A stretch of 64,000 nucleotides of DNA from Allobosea sp. Tri-44. Lineage in GTDB: Bacteria; Pseudomonadota; Alphaproteobacteria; Rhizobiales; Beijerinckiaceae. Within the stretch, counting starts at the first letter, position 1, and each line of letters starts with the position of its first letter. This document shows, piece after piece, positions 19,720-28,554 of this stretch. The stretch is taken from contig NZ_NBDP01000023.1 in the NCBI RefSeq assembly GCF_004123845.1, positions 124,001-188,000 of the forward strand. Reading direction: 5' to 3'. The position numbers were made by a program, and so were the translations under genes. The notes beneath the pieces were generated by a model that searched no databases, had not been told where the DNA came from, and saw only the letters and a program-made list of their open reading frames with translations.

Positions 19720-20948
19720 TGCGTCACCGCCATCGCGGCGCGCCAGCCATGCATCGTCCCGATCGGGTCGAGATGCGCGACGCCGATGCGGCGTAAGTTC
19801 CCGCCATGGACGGCGAACAGCCCGGCGAGCCGGGCCTCGCCCTCGATCGTCACGGCGTTCGCCACCAGTCGCCCGCGCGGCTTCAGCGCCGCGAAGGCGG
19901 CTTCGAACACGCCAGGGTCGGTGAGCCCGCCGCCGATGAAGACGGCGTCCGGGGAGGCCTTGCCGGCGAAGCTCTCGGGCGCCTTGCCCTCGACCACCTC
20001 GAGTGGCGGCGCGCCGAGCGCCAGCCGGTTGCGGGCGATACGGGCGGCGCGCTCCGGCCGCTCCTCGAAGGCGATGGCCCGGTTGTGGCGGTGGCGCAGG
20101 CTCCATTCGATGCCGATCGAGCCCGAGCCGGCTCCGATATCCCAGAGCAGCTCGCCGGCGCGCGGCGCCAGCGCCGAGAGCGTGATCGCCCGGATATCGG
20201 CCTTGGTGAGCTGGCCGTCATGCTCGAACCAGTCGTCGGAGAGCCCGGTCGCCAGCGGCAATATGCGGGCATCACGGCTGGCGACCACCTCGATCGCCAG
20301 CAGGTTGAGCGGCACGATGCCGTCGAGCGCGAACGAGTCGGCACGGGCCTCGCGGATGCGCTCGTTCGGGCCGCCGATCGTTTCCAGCACGGTAATCGTA
20401 CTTTCGCCGAAGCCGCGGGCGCTCATCAGCTGGGCGACGGCGAGCGGCGTCGAATCGTCCCAGGACAGGGCCAGAACCCGCGCGCCCGGCTGGAGAAAAG
20501 GGATGATCCTCTGAAGGGCGCGGCCATGCAGCGAGACCAGCCCGCATTCCTCTTGCGGCCAGCGCATGCGCGTGCAGGCCATGGAGAAGGAGGAGAGCTG
20601 CGGGATGACGCGCATCTCCGCCGCCGGCACCGCCTTGGTCAGCCCGGCGCCGATGCCGTAATGGAACGGATCGCTGGTCGCGAGCACGCAGACATTGCGG
20701 CCCTTTTCGGCCAGAATCGCCGGCAGCGCATTGCGGAAGGGCTGTGGCCAAGGCCGCGCTTCGCCGGGCACGTCGCCGATCAGCTTGAGGTGGCGTTCGC
20801 CGCCGAAGACGATCTCGGCGCTCTCCAGCGCCGCCAATGCCTCGGCGCAGAGGCCGGCACGGCCATCCTCGCCGAGCCCGACCAGCGAGAGCCAGGGTCC
20901 GGGCGGTGCGCTCGACAGTTTGGTCGTTTCAGGCGAAAACTGTTCCAT
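19698..20948 (-). CDS. cobL: precorrin-6Y C5,15-methyltransferase (decarboxylating)
   Basis: A 416-residue bifunctional enzyme that methylates C5 and C15 of precorrin-6B and decarboxylates the acetate side chain at C12. The N-terminal CbiE-like methylase starts WLSLVGLGEDGRAGL and includes LATSDPFHYGIG. The C-terminal CbiT-like domain has the SAM loop LLWDIGAGSGSIGIEW and the FEERPERAARIARNRL segment. The ATG at 20948 shares the CATG tetranucleotide with the cobK start on the other strand; an alternative ATG at 20972 would overlap cobK by 26 bp. Confidence 0.95.
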   Translation of the reverse strand: MEQFSPETTKLSSAPPGPWLSLVGLGEDGRAGLCAEALAALESAEIVFGGERHLKLIGDVPGEARPWPQPFRNALPAILAEKGRNVCVLATSDPFHYGIGAGLTKAVPAAEMRVIPQLSSFSMACTRMRWPQEECGLVSLHGRALQRIIPFLQPGARVLALSWDDSTPLAVAQLMSARGFGESTITVLETIGGPNERIREARADSFALDGIVPLNLLAIEVVASRDARILPLATGLSDDWFEHDGQLTKADIRAITLSALAPRAGELLWDIGAGSGSIGIEWSLRHRHNRAIAFEERPERAARIARNRLALGAPPLEVVEGKAPESFAGKASPDAVFIGGGLTDPGVFEAAFAALKPRGRLVANAVTIEGEARLAGLFAVHGGNLRRIGVAHLDPIGTMHGWRAAMAVTQWRVVKP

Positions 20949-21708
20949 GACGGTCCTCATCCTCGGCGGCACCAGCGAAGCGGCTGCACTCGATCAGCTC
21001 CTGGCTGAACAGGCACCCGAGATTCGCGCCGTGATCTCGCTCGCAGGCCATACCTCCGACCCGCGCCCTCTGTCCTTGCCGACCCGCACCGGCGGCTTCG
21101 GCGGCATTGCCGGCCTCAGGCAATATCTCATCGACGAAGGCGTCGTCGCCGTCATCGATGCGACCCATCCCTTCGCCGCGATCATGCCCTATCACGCGCA
21201 GGCCGCCTGCAAGGCGGAAGGCGTGCCGCTGCTGGCGATCCGGCGTGAATCCTGGAAGCCGCAGGACGGCGATCACTGGAAATGCGTGCCCGACATCGAC
21301 GCCGCTGTCGAGGCGCTCGGAGACGAGCCGCGGAAGGTCTTCCTGACTATCGGCCGGCTCGAATTGCCGCATGTCTTCGCTGCCCCGCAGCACCATTATT
21401 TGATCCGCGTGATCGAGCCCGTCAAAGACTTGCCTTTGCCGCACGCCAAGGTGTTGCAGCAGCGCGGCCCCTTCGAGGCGGAGGCTGAAGAGAAGCTGAT
21501 GCGGGAGGAGGGCGTCGAGGTCCTGGTCAGCAAGAATGCCGGCGGGCCGATGACGCTCGGCAAGCTCGTGGCGGCACGCCGGCTTTCCCTGCCGGTGATC
21601 ATGGTCGAGCGGCCGCCCAAGCCCGATGTCGAGACCGTCGAGCATATCGATCAGGTCCTGCCCTGGCTGGTGACGCAGGGGCTCTTCGTCACCGAGCGCG
21701 GCGTATAG
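20947..21708 (+). CDS. cobK: precorrin-6A reductase
   Basis: A 253-residue NADPH-dependent reductase converting precorrin-6A to precorrin-6B. The NADPH-binding start MTVLILGGTSEAAAL, the VIDATHPFAA motif, FLTIGRLEL and the late LVSKNAGG motif are all characteristic of CobK/CbiJ. It is the only gene of this block on the plus strand. It lies between cobJ and cobL, its start codon overlaps that of cobL, and its last 58 bp overlap the cobJ 3' end. Confidence 0.96.
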   Translation: MTVLILGGTSEAAALDQLLAEQAPEIRAVISLAGHTSDPRPLSLPTRTGGFGGIAGLRQYLIDEGVVAVIDATHPFAAIMPYHAQAACKAEGVPLLAIRRESWKPQDGDHWKCVPDIDAAVEALGDEPRKVFLTIGRLELPHVFAAPQHHYLIRVIEPVKDLPLPHAKVLQQRGPFEAEAEEKLMREEGVEVLVSKNAGGPMTLGKLVAARRLSLPVIMVERPPKPDVETVEHIDQVLPWLVTQGLFVTERGV

Positions 21709-22442
21709 ACGATCGAGCTCATCCCCTCGCGGGCGATCAGTCGCGTCGCGCTGGCGCCGATCATCACCAGGGTCGCCATGTCGGCGGTCTCGGCTGCCGT
21801 GATCGCGTCCGCGAGGGTCAGGATGCGCAGGCTCTCGTCGGGGCGCCCGACGGCGCGGGCGAAGATCACCGGCGTTTCGGCCGCACGGATCGTCGCCGCC
21901 AATTCCAGCGCCTTGCCGAGTTGCCAAGGCCGCGCTTTCGAGATCGGGTTGTAGAGCGCGATCACGAAATCGGCGGTGAGGACCGCGCTGAGCCTGGCGG
22001 TCACGACATCCCAGGGCTTGAGATTGTCGGAAAGCGAGATCGCGCAGAAATCGCCGCCGAGCGGCGCGCCGACCCTGGCCGCTGCCGCCAGCATGGCGGT
22101 GATGCCGGGTTCGACCGTGATCTGGAGTGTGCGCCAGGAAGGCTCGCCGGCTTCCAGCGCCTCGAACACCGCCGCGGCCATGGCGAAGACGCCGGGATCG
22201 CCGCCGGAGACGACCGCGACGGCCTTGCCTTCAGCGGCCAGCATCAGTGCATGCCGGGCACGCTCGACCTCGACGCGGTTGTCGGAGGCATGCTTGGTCT
22301 GGCCCTCGCGTGCCGGCACGCGGTCGAGATAGGGCCCGTAGCCGACGAGATCGCTGGCGGCCTCGAGCGCCGCCAGCGCCGAGGGCGTCAGATAGCGCGC
22401 TTCGCCCGGTCCGAGGCCGATAATGGCGAGCGAGCCGCTCAC
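21651..22442 (-). CDS. cobJ: precorrin-3B C17-methyltransferase
   Basis: A 263-residue SAM-dependent tetrapyrrole methylase that methylates C17 and drives ring contraction. Signature blocks are AIIGLGPGEARYLTP, VVSGGDPGVFAMAAAV, TVEPGITAMLAAAARVGAPLG and FVIALYNPISKARPWQL. It overlaps the cobI stop by 4 bp. The C-terminal 18 codons are antisense to the end of cobK. Confidence 0.96.
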   Translation of the reverse strand: MSGSLAIIGLGPGEARYLTPSALAALEAASDLVGYGPYLDRVPAREGQTKHASDNRVEVERARHALMLAAEGKAVAVVSGGDPGVFAMAAAVFEALEAGEPSWRTLQITVEPGITAMLAAAARVGAPLGGDFCAISLSDNLKPWDVVTARLSAVLTADFVIALYNPISKARPWQLGKALELAATIRAAETPVIFARAVGRPDESLRILTLADAITAAETADMATLVMIGASATRLIAREGMSSIVYTPRSVTKSPCVTSQGRT

Positions 22443-23191
22443 AGCCGCCGCCCTTCGCCGGGGATGAGGATCATCGAGAAATACGGCGCCTCGTCATCGG
22501 TCTTGTCGGCGAGCCGCGTCACCACCTGCCCGGCCATGGTGGCGCGCTCGACATAGATCGCGCGATTGATCAGCCCGGCCGTCTTCAGCGCACGGCGCAC
22601 CTTGGGCAGGTTGCGGCCGAGCTTCATGATCACCGCGGCGTCGGTGTCGACGAGCCGGCGCGTCAGCTCGCTCTCGGCGAGCGTGCCCGGCACCACCGTC
22701 ATGACGTCGTCGCCCCAACTGATCGGGGCCGCGGCGCGGGCCCAGGCGCCGGCCATGCCGGTGACGCCCGGCACCACCTCGGTCGGGAAGCGATGGGCAA
22801 GGCGGCGCCACAGATGCATGAAGGAGCCGTAGAAGAAGGGGTCGCCGTCGCAGAGCACGGCAACGCTGCGGCCGGCCGCCATCTCGCCGGCGAGCTGCTC
22901 GGCCGCTTCGTCGTAGAAGGTGGCGATCGGGCCGGTATAGCCCTCGTCCTCGACCGGCACCTCGATCGTCACCGGAAAGGCGAGCTCGATTTCACGGGCC
23001 GGATCGGGCGCGATGATGGCATCGGCGGTGACGCGGGCATTGCCGCGCTTGCCGCGCTTGCAGAAATGCACCAGCCGGTCCGCCTTCAGGATGACGTCGC
23101 GGGCGCGCACGGTCATGTAGTCGGGATCGCCGGGACCGAGGCCGACGCCGTACAGCAGGATGCGGGGTGCCTCAACGCTCACGCCGCTCAT
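22439..23191 (-). CDS. cobI: precorrin-2 C20-methyltransferase
   Basis: A 250-residue tetrapyrrole methylase methylating C20 of precorrin-2. The N-terminus reads ILLYGVGLGPGDPDYMTVRA, followed by VLCDGDPFFYGSFMHLW and VVPGVTGMAGAWARAAAP, as expected for CobI/CbiL. The ATG at 23191 overlaps the cobH TGA (ATGA). Longer in-frame readings continue antisense-like into cobH and were not used. Confidence 0.96.
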   Translation of the reverse strand: MSGVSVEAPRILLYGVGLGPGDPDYMTVRARDVILKADRLVHFCKRGKRGNARVTADAIIAPDPAREIELAFPVTIEVPVEDEGYTGPIATFYDEAAEQLAGEMAAGRSVAVLCDGDPFFYGSFMHLWRRLAHRFPTEVVPGVTGMAGAWARAAAPISWGDDVMTVVPGTLAESELTRRLVDTDAAVIMKLGRNLPKVRRALKTAGLINRAIYVERATMAGQVVTRLADKTDDEAPYFSMILIPGEGRRL

Positions 23192-23820
23192 TCCGTCACC
23201 TGCGCCAGCGCGTTGACGGCTGCCGCTGCCATGGCCGAGCCGCCGCGCCGTCCGTGCACGACGAGGAAGGGCACGCGCCCGTCCTGCGCCAGCGCCTCTT
23301 TCGATTCCGCCGCGCCGACGAAGCCGACGGGAATGCCGATGACAGCGGCCGGCTTCGGTGCCCCTTCGTCGAGCATGTCGAGCAGGTGGAACAGCGAAGT
23401 CGGCGCATTGCCGATCACGACGACACTGCCGGCGAGATGCGGCCGCCACAGCTCCATCGCTGCGGCCGAGCGCGTCGTGCCCATCTCCTCGGCCAGCTTC
23501 GGCACGGATGCGTCGGGAAGCGTGCAGATCACCTCGTTCTTCGCTGGCAGGCGTGCACGGGTGACGCCGTCGGCGACCATGCGCGCATCGCACAGGATCG
23601 GCGCGCCCTTGGCCAAAGCCGCCTCGGCGATCTCAGCGAAGCCCGGCGACATCACGACGTCCTTCGGCAGGTCGGTCATTCCGCAGGCATGGATCATCCG
23701 CACGACCACGCGCTCGGCCGTGCCGGAAAAGCGCGACAGGTCGGCTTCTGCCCGGATGATGGCGAAGGAGCGCTCATAGATCGCGGCTCCGTCGCGGATA
23801 TAGGCGTGACGCGTGTTCAA
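23188..23820 (-). CDS. cobH: precorrin-8X methylmutase
   Basis: A 210-residue isomerase moving the methyl group from C11 to C12 to give hydrogenobyrinic acid. The catalytic histidine is His44 in MIHACGM; the blocks ILCDARMVADGV, VVIGNAPTSLFHLLDML and GIPVGFVGAAESKEAL are typical. The start codon appears to be TTG at 23820 (giving MNTRHAYIRDG) because no ATG occurs before the conserved N-terminal region. It lies 15 bp after cobG and overlaps cobI by 4 bp. Confidence 0.95.
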   Translation of the reverse strand: MNTRHAYIRDGAAIYERSFAIIRAEADLSRFSGTAERVVVRMIHACGMTDLPKDVVMSPGFAEIAEAALAKGAPILCDARMVADGVTRARLPAKNEVICTLPDASVPKLAEEMGTTRSAAAMELWRPHLAGSVVVIGNAPTSLFHLLDMLDEGAPKPAAVIGIPVGFVGAAESKEALAQDGRVPFLVVHGRRGGSAMAAAAVNALAQVTE

Positions 23821-23835
23821 ACTCGCTACCTGTCT

Positions 23836-25122
23836 TCAACCAGTATGGGCGGCATCCAGCCGCGCGCGGATGTCCTGACCCGGTTCGAGCCGGCGCACAA
23901 GTTCTCCAAGCGAAAGATGGGCGATGGCGGCATCGCCGGCGGCTCCGCTGAGGATCACGTCATAGCGCCCATCGCGACCAACGAGCGTGAGATCGGCGCT
24001 GCCGGTATGGGCGCAGGACTTGGCACAGCCGGAGACGTGCAGCGAAAGCCCGCCCGTCAGCAGCGGTGCGAGCGTGTCGGCTAGCACGGTGGCATCGACC
24101 AGCGCCGGCACCTCGCCGCGCGCGCAGGCCGGTGCGCCGGCGCAGGCAGAGACCGAAAGGCGCGGATCGTCCAGCTCGACGACGAGGCCCTTGCTTCGAA
24201 GCGTGTCGCATAGAATGCTCGCCACGTCGGCCGGGAGGCCGCAGAAAGCGAGGCCGCGCCAGGGCGACAACCTGATCTCGCGAACGCCGGCATCGCGGGC
24301 GCGTGCACCGAGCCGGTGCAAGCCGTCCGCATCCGTCCGGCCGAAGGGCAATCCGGCCAGCACGGCGACCCGGTTATCCCGCTCGGCGACGAGGCCGACG
24401 GAAACGGGCCCGGGCCGGGCGGCCGGCGCCGTCATCGGCACCAGCCCGGATGATGCGGCCAGCGCGGTCAGCTCAGCCGGATCGAGATAGCGCATGCGGC
24501 GAATGTGGTCAGGGCTGCGGCGGCTCGCAGCGACGAAGCTGTCGAGCAACTGCGCCGTGAGCACCGGCACCTCCTCCGGCGCAACCGGCCCGAACCAGAG
24601 CTCGCCCGGCAGGCCAATGGCAAGCGTCCCGGCCGCGACGGCGAGCAGCCTGAGATCGGCGGCGAAGCCATCGAGCGCCAGCGCGCCACCGCCATCAACG
24701 ACGATCGAGAGCTTTGCCGGCAGGCCGGCGATTGCGCGGCCGGCACGCTCGACCGCCTCAGCCAGTGCAGCGGCGTCGAGCAGTTCGTCCGCCGCCCTTC
24801 CTGCGAGCGGCGAGGTCAGCACTAGCCGGTTCGGGCCATCGCCCTCGGCTTCGTCGACGAGGCCTGCCTCAAGCAGATCATCGACCAGCGCCGGATGCGC
24901 CTCCTCGCGGATGCCGCGCAGCTGCAGATTGCCGCGGCCGGAGATTTCGATCTGGCCGTTGCCATGGCGGCTCGCCAGCTCGGCGACCTGCGCGAACTGG
25001 TCAGGCGTCAGCACATTGCGCGGCGGATGCAGGCGCACGAGCAGCCCGTCGCCGGTCGCCATCGGCCGCAAGGTGCCGGGGCACCAGCCGCGCCGCATCG
25101 TCTCGCGGGCCGGGACGCTCAT
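23836..25122 (-). CDS. cobG: precorrin-3B synthase
   Basis: A 428-residue monooxygenase of the nitrite/sulfite reductase family. It makes precorrin-3B in the oxygen-dependent pathway, so its presence marks aerobic cobalamin synthesis. The ferredoxin-like half-domains are seen at the N-terminus (LVRLHPPRNVLTPDQ, GNGQIEISGRGNLQLRG) and in the middle. The [4Fe-4S] cysteines are in SACAGAPACARG and SGCAKSCAH. It overlaps the cobN stop by 4 bp. Confidence 0.94.
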   Translation of the reverse strand: MSVPARETMRRGWCPGTLRPMATGDGLLVRLHPPRNVLTPDQFAQVAELASRHGNGQIEISGRGNLQLRGIREEAHPALVDDLLEAGLVDEAEGDGPNRLVLTSPLAGRAADELLDAAALAEAVERAGRAIAGLPAKLSIVVDGGGALALDGFAADLRLLAVAAGTLAIGLPGELWFGPVAPEEVPVLTAQLLDSFVAASRRSPDHIRRMRYLDPAELTALAASSGLVPMTAPAARPGPVSVGLVAERDNRVAVLAGLPFGRTDADGLHRLGARARDAGVREIRLSPWRGLAFCGLPADVASILCDTLRSKGLVVELDDPRLSVSACAGAPACARGEVPALVDATVLADTLAPLLTGGLSLHVSGCAKSCAHTGSADLTLVGRDGRYDVILSGAAGDAAIAHLSLGELVRRLEPGQDIRARLDAAHTG

Positions 25123-28100
25123 TCGGCGGCCTCCTGCTCAGCGAGCATTGCGGCCGAGTTCAGCCGGCTGTGCCACAATCCGCGCTCCCGTGCCTCGGCA
25201 AGGCGGGAGCGGATCGAGGCGGCGGCCGGCGCATTCGCCTGTTCCAGCGCCTGCCAGATGGTGGGATCGCCGCAATAGGCTTGGAACATCGCATCGAACA
25301 GGCCGTCCGAGACGGCATCTGTAGCAGCCGCATAGACGAAGAGCGCATCGACCGCCTCCGCCAGCTCGGCCGCACCGCGCCAGCCATGGGCGAGATGGCT
25401 CGCGATCCATTGGGGATGGCAGAGCCGGCCATGGACGATGCGCGAGACGTCCTCGGCCAGCGTTCTTGCCTTCGGCTTCTGCGGGTCGGAGGTGTCGAGG
25501 CTGTAGAGTGCCGCCTTGCCGCCTTGCGCCTGCATGGCTGAGACGAAGCCGCCGATCACGTCGGCAGCGCTGGTTGCTTCGAGGATGTCGCGCCCGGCGG
25601 TGTCGCTGACATGGACGAAGGCTTCGGCCCCGGCGACTCGGGTGGCGAAACCGGCATCGAGCGAGGCAGCGCCGTCCGGCCCGCCATAGGCGTGGCTGGT
25701 GGCGGAAAGATAGGCCTCGCCGAGTTCCGCACGCGCCTGCCAGTCACCGTCGAGCGCCCGGTCAGCCATGGCGGCGCCATAACGGCCAGGCGCGGCGCCG
25801 AAGATGCGCGCGCCTGCCTCGCCGCGCCGATGGGCGGTGGCTGGCTCGTTCCACTCGTCCGGTTCGTCGAGGGCCGCGACGGCGCGCGCGGCGCTATCGA
25901 GCAGAGCGATCTGCGCCGGAAAGGTATCGCGGAAGGCGCCGGAGATGCGGATGGTGACGTCGGCGCGCGGCGCGGCGAGCTTCGCCTGCGGGATGATCGA
26001 GAAGCCGGTGACGCGGGTCGAGCCATGGTCCCAAAGCGGTTCGACCCCCATCAGGTGCAGGGCGTGGGCAATGTCCTCGCCGCCCGAGCGCAAGGTCGGC
26101 GAGGCCCACAGATCCATGACGATCCGGCGCGGATAATCGCCCTCGTCCTGGAGATGCCTGGCGATGACGGCCTTGGCTGCCTTGGCGCCGAGCCTGGCGG
26201 CCGAGCGGGTCGGCAAGGCGCGCGGATCGAGCGTCGAGAGATTGCGCCCGCTCGGCAGCACGTCGGGCCGGCCGCGATGCGGTGCGCCGGCCGGGCCGGG
26301 CGGCACGAAGCCGGCGTCGAGCGCCTTCAAGAGGTTGCGGCGCTCGTTCTCGGCGGAGGCTGGGTCGGCCTCGGACGCGCCGAAGACGTGGAGCCCGTCG
26401 CGAAAGGCGGTCTCGGCGAGGTCGCAGAGATGGGCGTCGAGCGATGCGAGCGCGCTTGGCATGTCCTGCCCAGCCGTGACGCCACTCGCCGCGGCGAGGC
26501 CGGTCCGCTCGGCCCGGTCGAGGATCTCGCGCGCGACCAGTTCGGCCCGGCGCGGATCGAGCACCTGCGCCTGCGAATACTCCTCGACGAGATCGCGCAG
26601 CAGCGCCGCCTCGCCGGCCGTGTCATGGCTCGCCAGCGGCGGCGGCAGGTGGCCGAGCGTCAGCGCCGAGAGCCGGCGCTTGGCCGGCGCCGCCTCGCCC
26701 GGATCGTCGACCACGTAAGGATAGATCACCGGCAGGGCGCCAACCGCGAGCCGCGGCCAGCAGGCGGATGAGAGCGCGACCGCCTTGCCGGGCAGCCATT
26801 CGGTCGTGCCATGGGTGCCGAGATGGATCAACGCGTCGGTGCGCAGCACTTGGCGCAGGCCGAGATAGAAGGCGAGATAGGCGTGGCCGGGCGGCGCGTC
26901 GGGGTCGTGATAGCGCGCCTTGCGGTCGGGCGAAGCGTCGCGTGCCGGCTGCAGGGCGATGGCAAGCTTGCCTAAGCGCACGAGGCGGAAACGGAAGATT
27001 TCGCCGTCGCAGACTGGGTCGGTTTCGGGGGTGCCGTGGCTCGCGAGCAGGGTTTCGCGGGCGGCAGCCGGGATGGTCGCGAGCCAGGCGCGGTAGCTGG
27101 CGAGCGGGACGGCGAAGTCGACTGGGCCCTCTGTGAGGGCTTGCATGAGGTTCGAGCCATCCGGGTTGCCGGTATCGGATGCAGCCGGGCTGGCATCATA
27201 CCCTGCCCCGCCCAGCAACTCCCGGATCGCCAGCGCGCTCGCGGGCGTGTCGAGGCCGACGGCGAAGCCGGCGCGGCCGCCGCGGGCGGGATAGTCGGAC
27301 ATCACCAGTGCGAGCCGCCGCGCGTCACGGGGCTTGCGGCCGAGCGCGACCCAGTTCGCCGCGAGGTCGGCGAGCGCGGCGATGCCCTCGGCATCTGGTG
27401 CGAGCCGGCGCAGCGCCAAACCGGTCGCAGGGTCGGCGATCTCTTCCTTGAAGGCGACGGGGATGGCGCCGAGCCGTCCGTCGAATTCCGGCAGGGCGGC
27501 TTGCATGGCGAGATCGGCGGCGGAGAGCCCGCGCTGCAACGCGTCCCAGGCCTCGCGCGCGCTGCCGACCGGTACCGCCTGCAGGATCGGGCAATCGGCG
27601 GCGTCGAGCACGAAACCGTCGCCGTCGCGGGCGGAGAAGGCGGTGGTGGTGACGATCAGCGCCGGCTTGCGCGTCGCGATCAGCGCGGCGAGTTCGGCAG
27701 CGATGCTTGTGTCCTTGAGGCTGGTCAGGGCGAGCGGCAGCGCTGCGAGGCCGCGCTCGGCGAGAGCTGACGCGATCGCCTCGACCATCGCCGTGTCGCC
27801 GGCAGCGACACCGGAGCGGTAGACGAGGATCGGGACGAGCGGTGCGTCTGCCGGCAGAGCGGCAAGCGCCGCGCGCCAGGGTAGGGGCGTGGCGTTGGGG
27901 CCAAGAGCGAAGAGGGTCGGGAGGGGAATGGGGGCAAGGTCGCGCTGGCCCTCATCCCCCTGCCGGGACCTTCTCCCCCGAGGGGAGAAGGGGGCTGTTG
28001 TTACCGCCTCTTCCTTCTCCGCTCGAGGGAGAAGGTGGCCCGGCGAAGCCGGGTCGGATGAGGGCAGCGCCGTCAGATGGCCCCCCACCCGCCCCAGCAA

Positions 28101-28550
28101 TCGCCGCATATTCTCGGCGCCGCCGCCGGCATGGAAATAGCCGAGCAAGTCCGCTGCAAAACCCGGCGGCACCGTGCCATAGCCGGCGAGCCGCTCATCC
28201 TCGCGGTCATCGCCGGGCAGCACCGCCAGCGCGATGCCATGCTGCCGGCAAGCGCTGGCGATCTGCTCGACGCCATAGCGCAGATAGTCGAGCCCGCCGA
28301 GGCAGCGCAGCAGCACGAAGCGCGAGCTGGCGAGCGTCTTCTCGATCAGCAGGTCGATCGAGAGCGGGTGCTTGAACCGCCTCAGCGGCACGAGGCGGAG
28401 GCCCAGCCTGCTCTCGGGCGCAGCCGCCGCCAGCGCCGAGAGGTCGCTGTCGCTGAAGGAAAGGACGACGAGATCTCCCGGCGGCAAGGCGAGGTCGACG
28501 GCGTCTTCGCCGTCGTCGAGCCTCACCTCGCTGGTCGGGAGAAGGTGCAT
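25119..28550 (-). CDS. cobN: cobaltochelatase subunit CobN
   Basis: A 1143-residue large subunit of the ATP-dependent aerobic cobalt chelatase, related to magnesium chelatase BchH, which binds hydrogenobyrinic acid a,c-diamide. Characteristic blocks include LRCLGGLDYLRYGVEQI, LGTHGTTEWLPGKAVALS, SSACWPRLAVGALPVIYPYVVDDPGEAAPAKRR (split across this text) and WNEPATAHRR. It is somewhat shorter than the roughly 1270 residues of the P. denitrificans protein. Residues about 163-206 come from a palindromic repeat inserted in frame. The ATPase subunits CobS and CobT are not in the window. It lies 4 bp after cobW. Confidence 0.95.
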   Translation of the reverse strand: MHLLPTSEVRLDDGEDAVDLALPPGDLVVLSFSDSDLSALAAAAPESRLGLRLVPLRRFKHPLSIDLLIEKTLASSRFVLLRCLGGLDYLRYGVEQIASACRQHGIALAVLPGDDREDERLAGYGTVPPGFAADLLGYFHAGGGAENMRRLLGRVGGHLTALPSSDPASPGHLLPRAEKEEAVTTAPFSPRGRRSRQGDEGQRDLAPIPLPTLFALGPNATPLPWRAALAALPADAPLVPILVYRSGVAAGDTAMVEAIASALAERGLAALPLALTSLKDTSIAAELAALIATRKPALIVTTTAFSARDGDGFVLDAADCPILQAVPVGSAREAWDALQRGLSAADLAMQAALPEFDGRLGAIPVAFKEEIADPATGLALRRLAPDAEGIAALADLAANWVALGRKPRDARRLALVMSDYPARGGRAGFAVGLDTPASALAIRELLGGAGYDASPAASDTGNPDGSNLMQALTEGPVDFAVPLASYRAWLATIPAAARETLLASHGTPETDPVCDGEIFRFRLVRLGKLAIALQPARDASPDRKARYHDPDAPPGHAYLAFYLGLRQVLRTDALIHLGTHGTTEWLPGKAVALSSACWPRLAVGALPVIYPYVVDDPGEAAPAKRRLSALTLGHLPPPLASHDTAGEAALLRDLVEEYSQAQVLDPRRAELVAREILDRAERTGLAAASGVTAGQDMPSALASLDAHLCDLAETAFRDGLHVFGASEADPASAENERRNLLKALDAGFVPPGPAGAPHRGRPDVLPSGRNLSTLDPRALPTRSAARLGAKAAKAVIARHLQDEGDYPRRIVMDLWASPTLRSGGEDIAHALHLMGVEPLWDHGSTRVTGFSIIPQAKLAAPRADVTIRISGAFRDTFPAQIALLDSAARAVAALDEPDEWNEPATAHRRGEAGARIFGAAPGRYGAAMADRALDGDWQARAELGEAYLSATSHAYGGPDGAASLDAGFATRVAGAEAFVHVSDTAGRDILEATSAADVIGGFVSAMQAQGGKAALYSLDTSDPQKPKARTLAEDVSRIVHGRLCHPQWIASHLAHGWRGAAELAEAVDALFVYAAATDAVSDGLFDAMFQAYCGDPTIWQALEQANAPAAASIRSRLAEARERGLWHSRLNSAAMLAEQEAAE
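27949..28064. repeat. palindromic repeat inserted in frame inside cobN
   Basis: A 116-bp element bounded by CCCTCATCC (27949-27957) and GGATGAGGG (28056-28064). It contains two hairpins, CCTTCTCCC/GGGAGAAGG types. Translated in the cobN frame it gives a low-complexity SSDPASPGHLLPRAEKE... segment rich in Pro, Arg and Gly that resembles no CobN core. It looks like a normally intergenic REP-type element that has landed inside the gene without breaking the frame. Confidence 0.85.
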
Positions 28551-28554
28551 TGCA

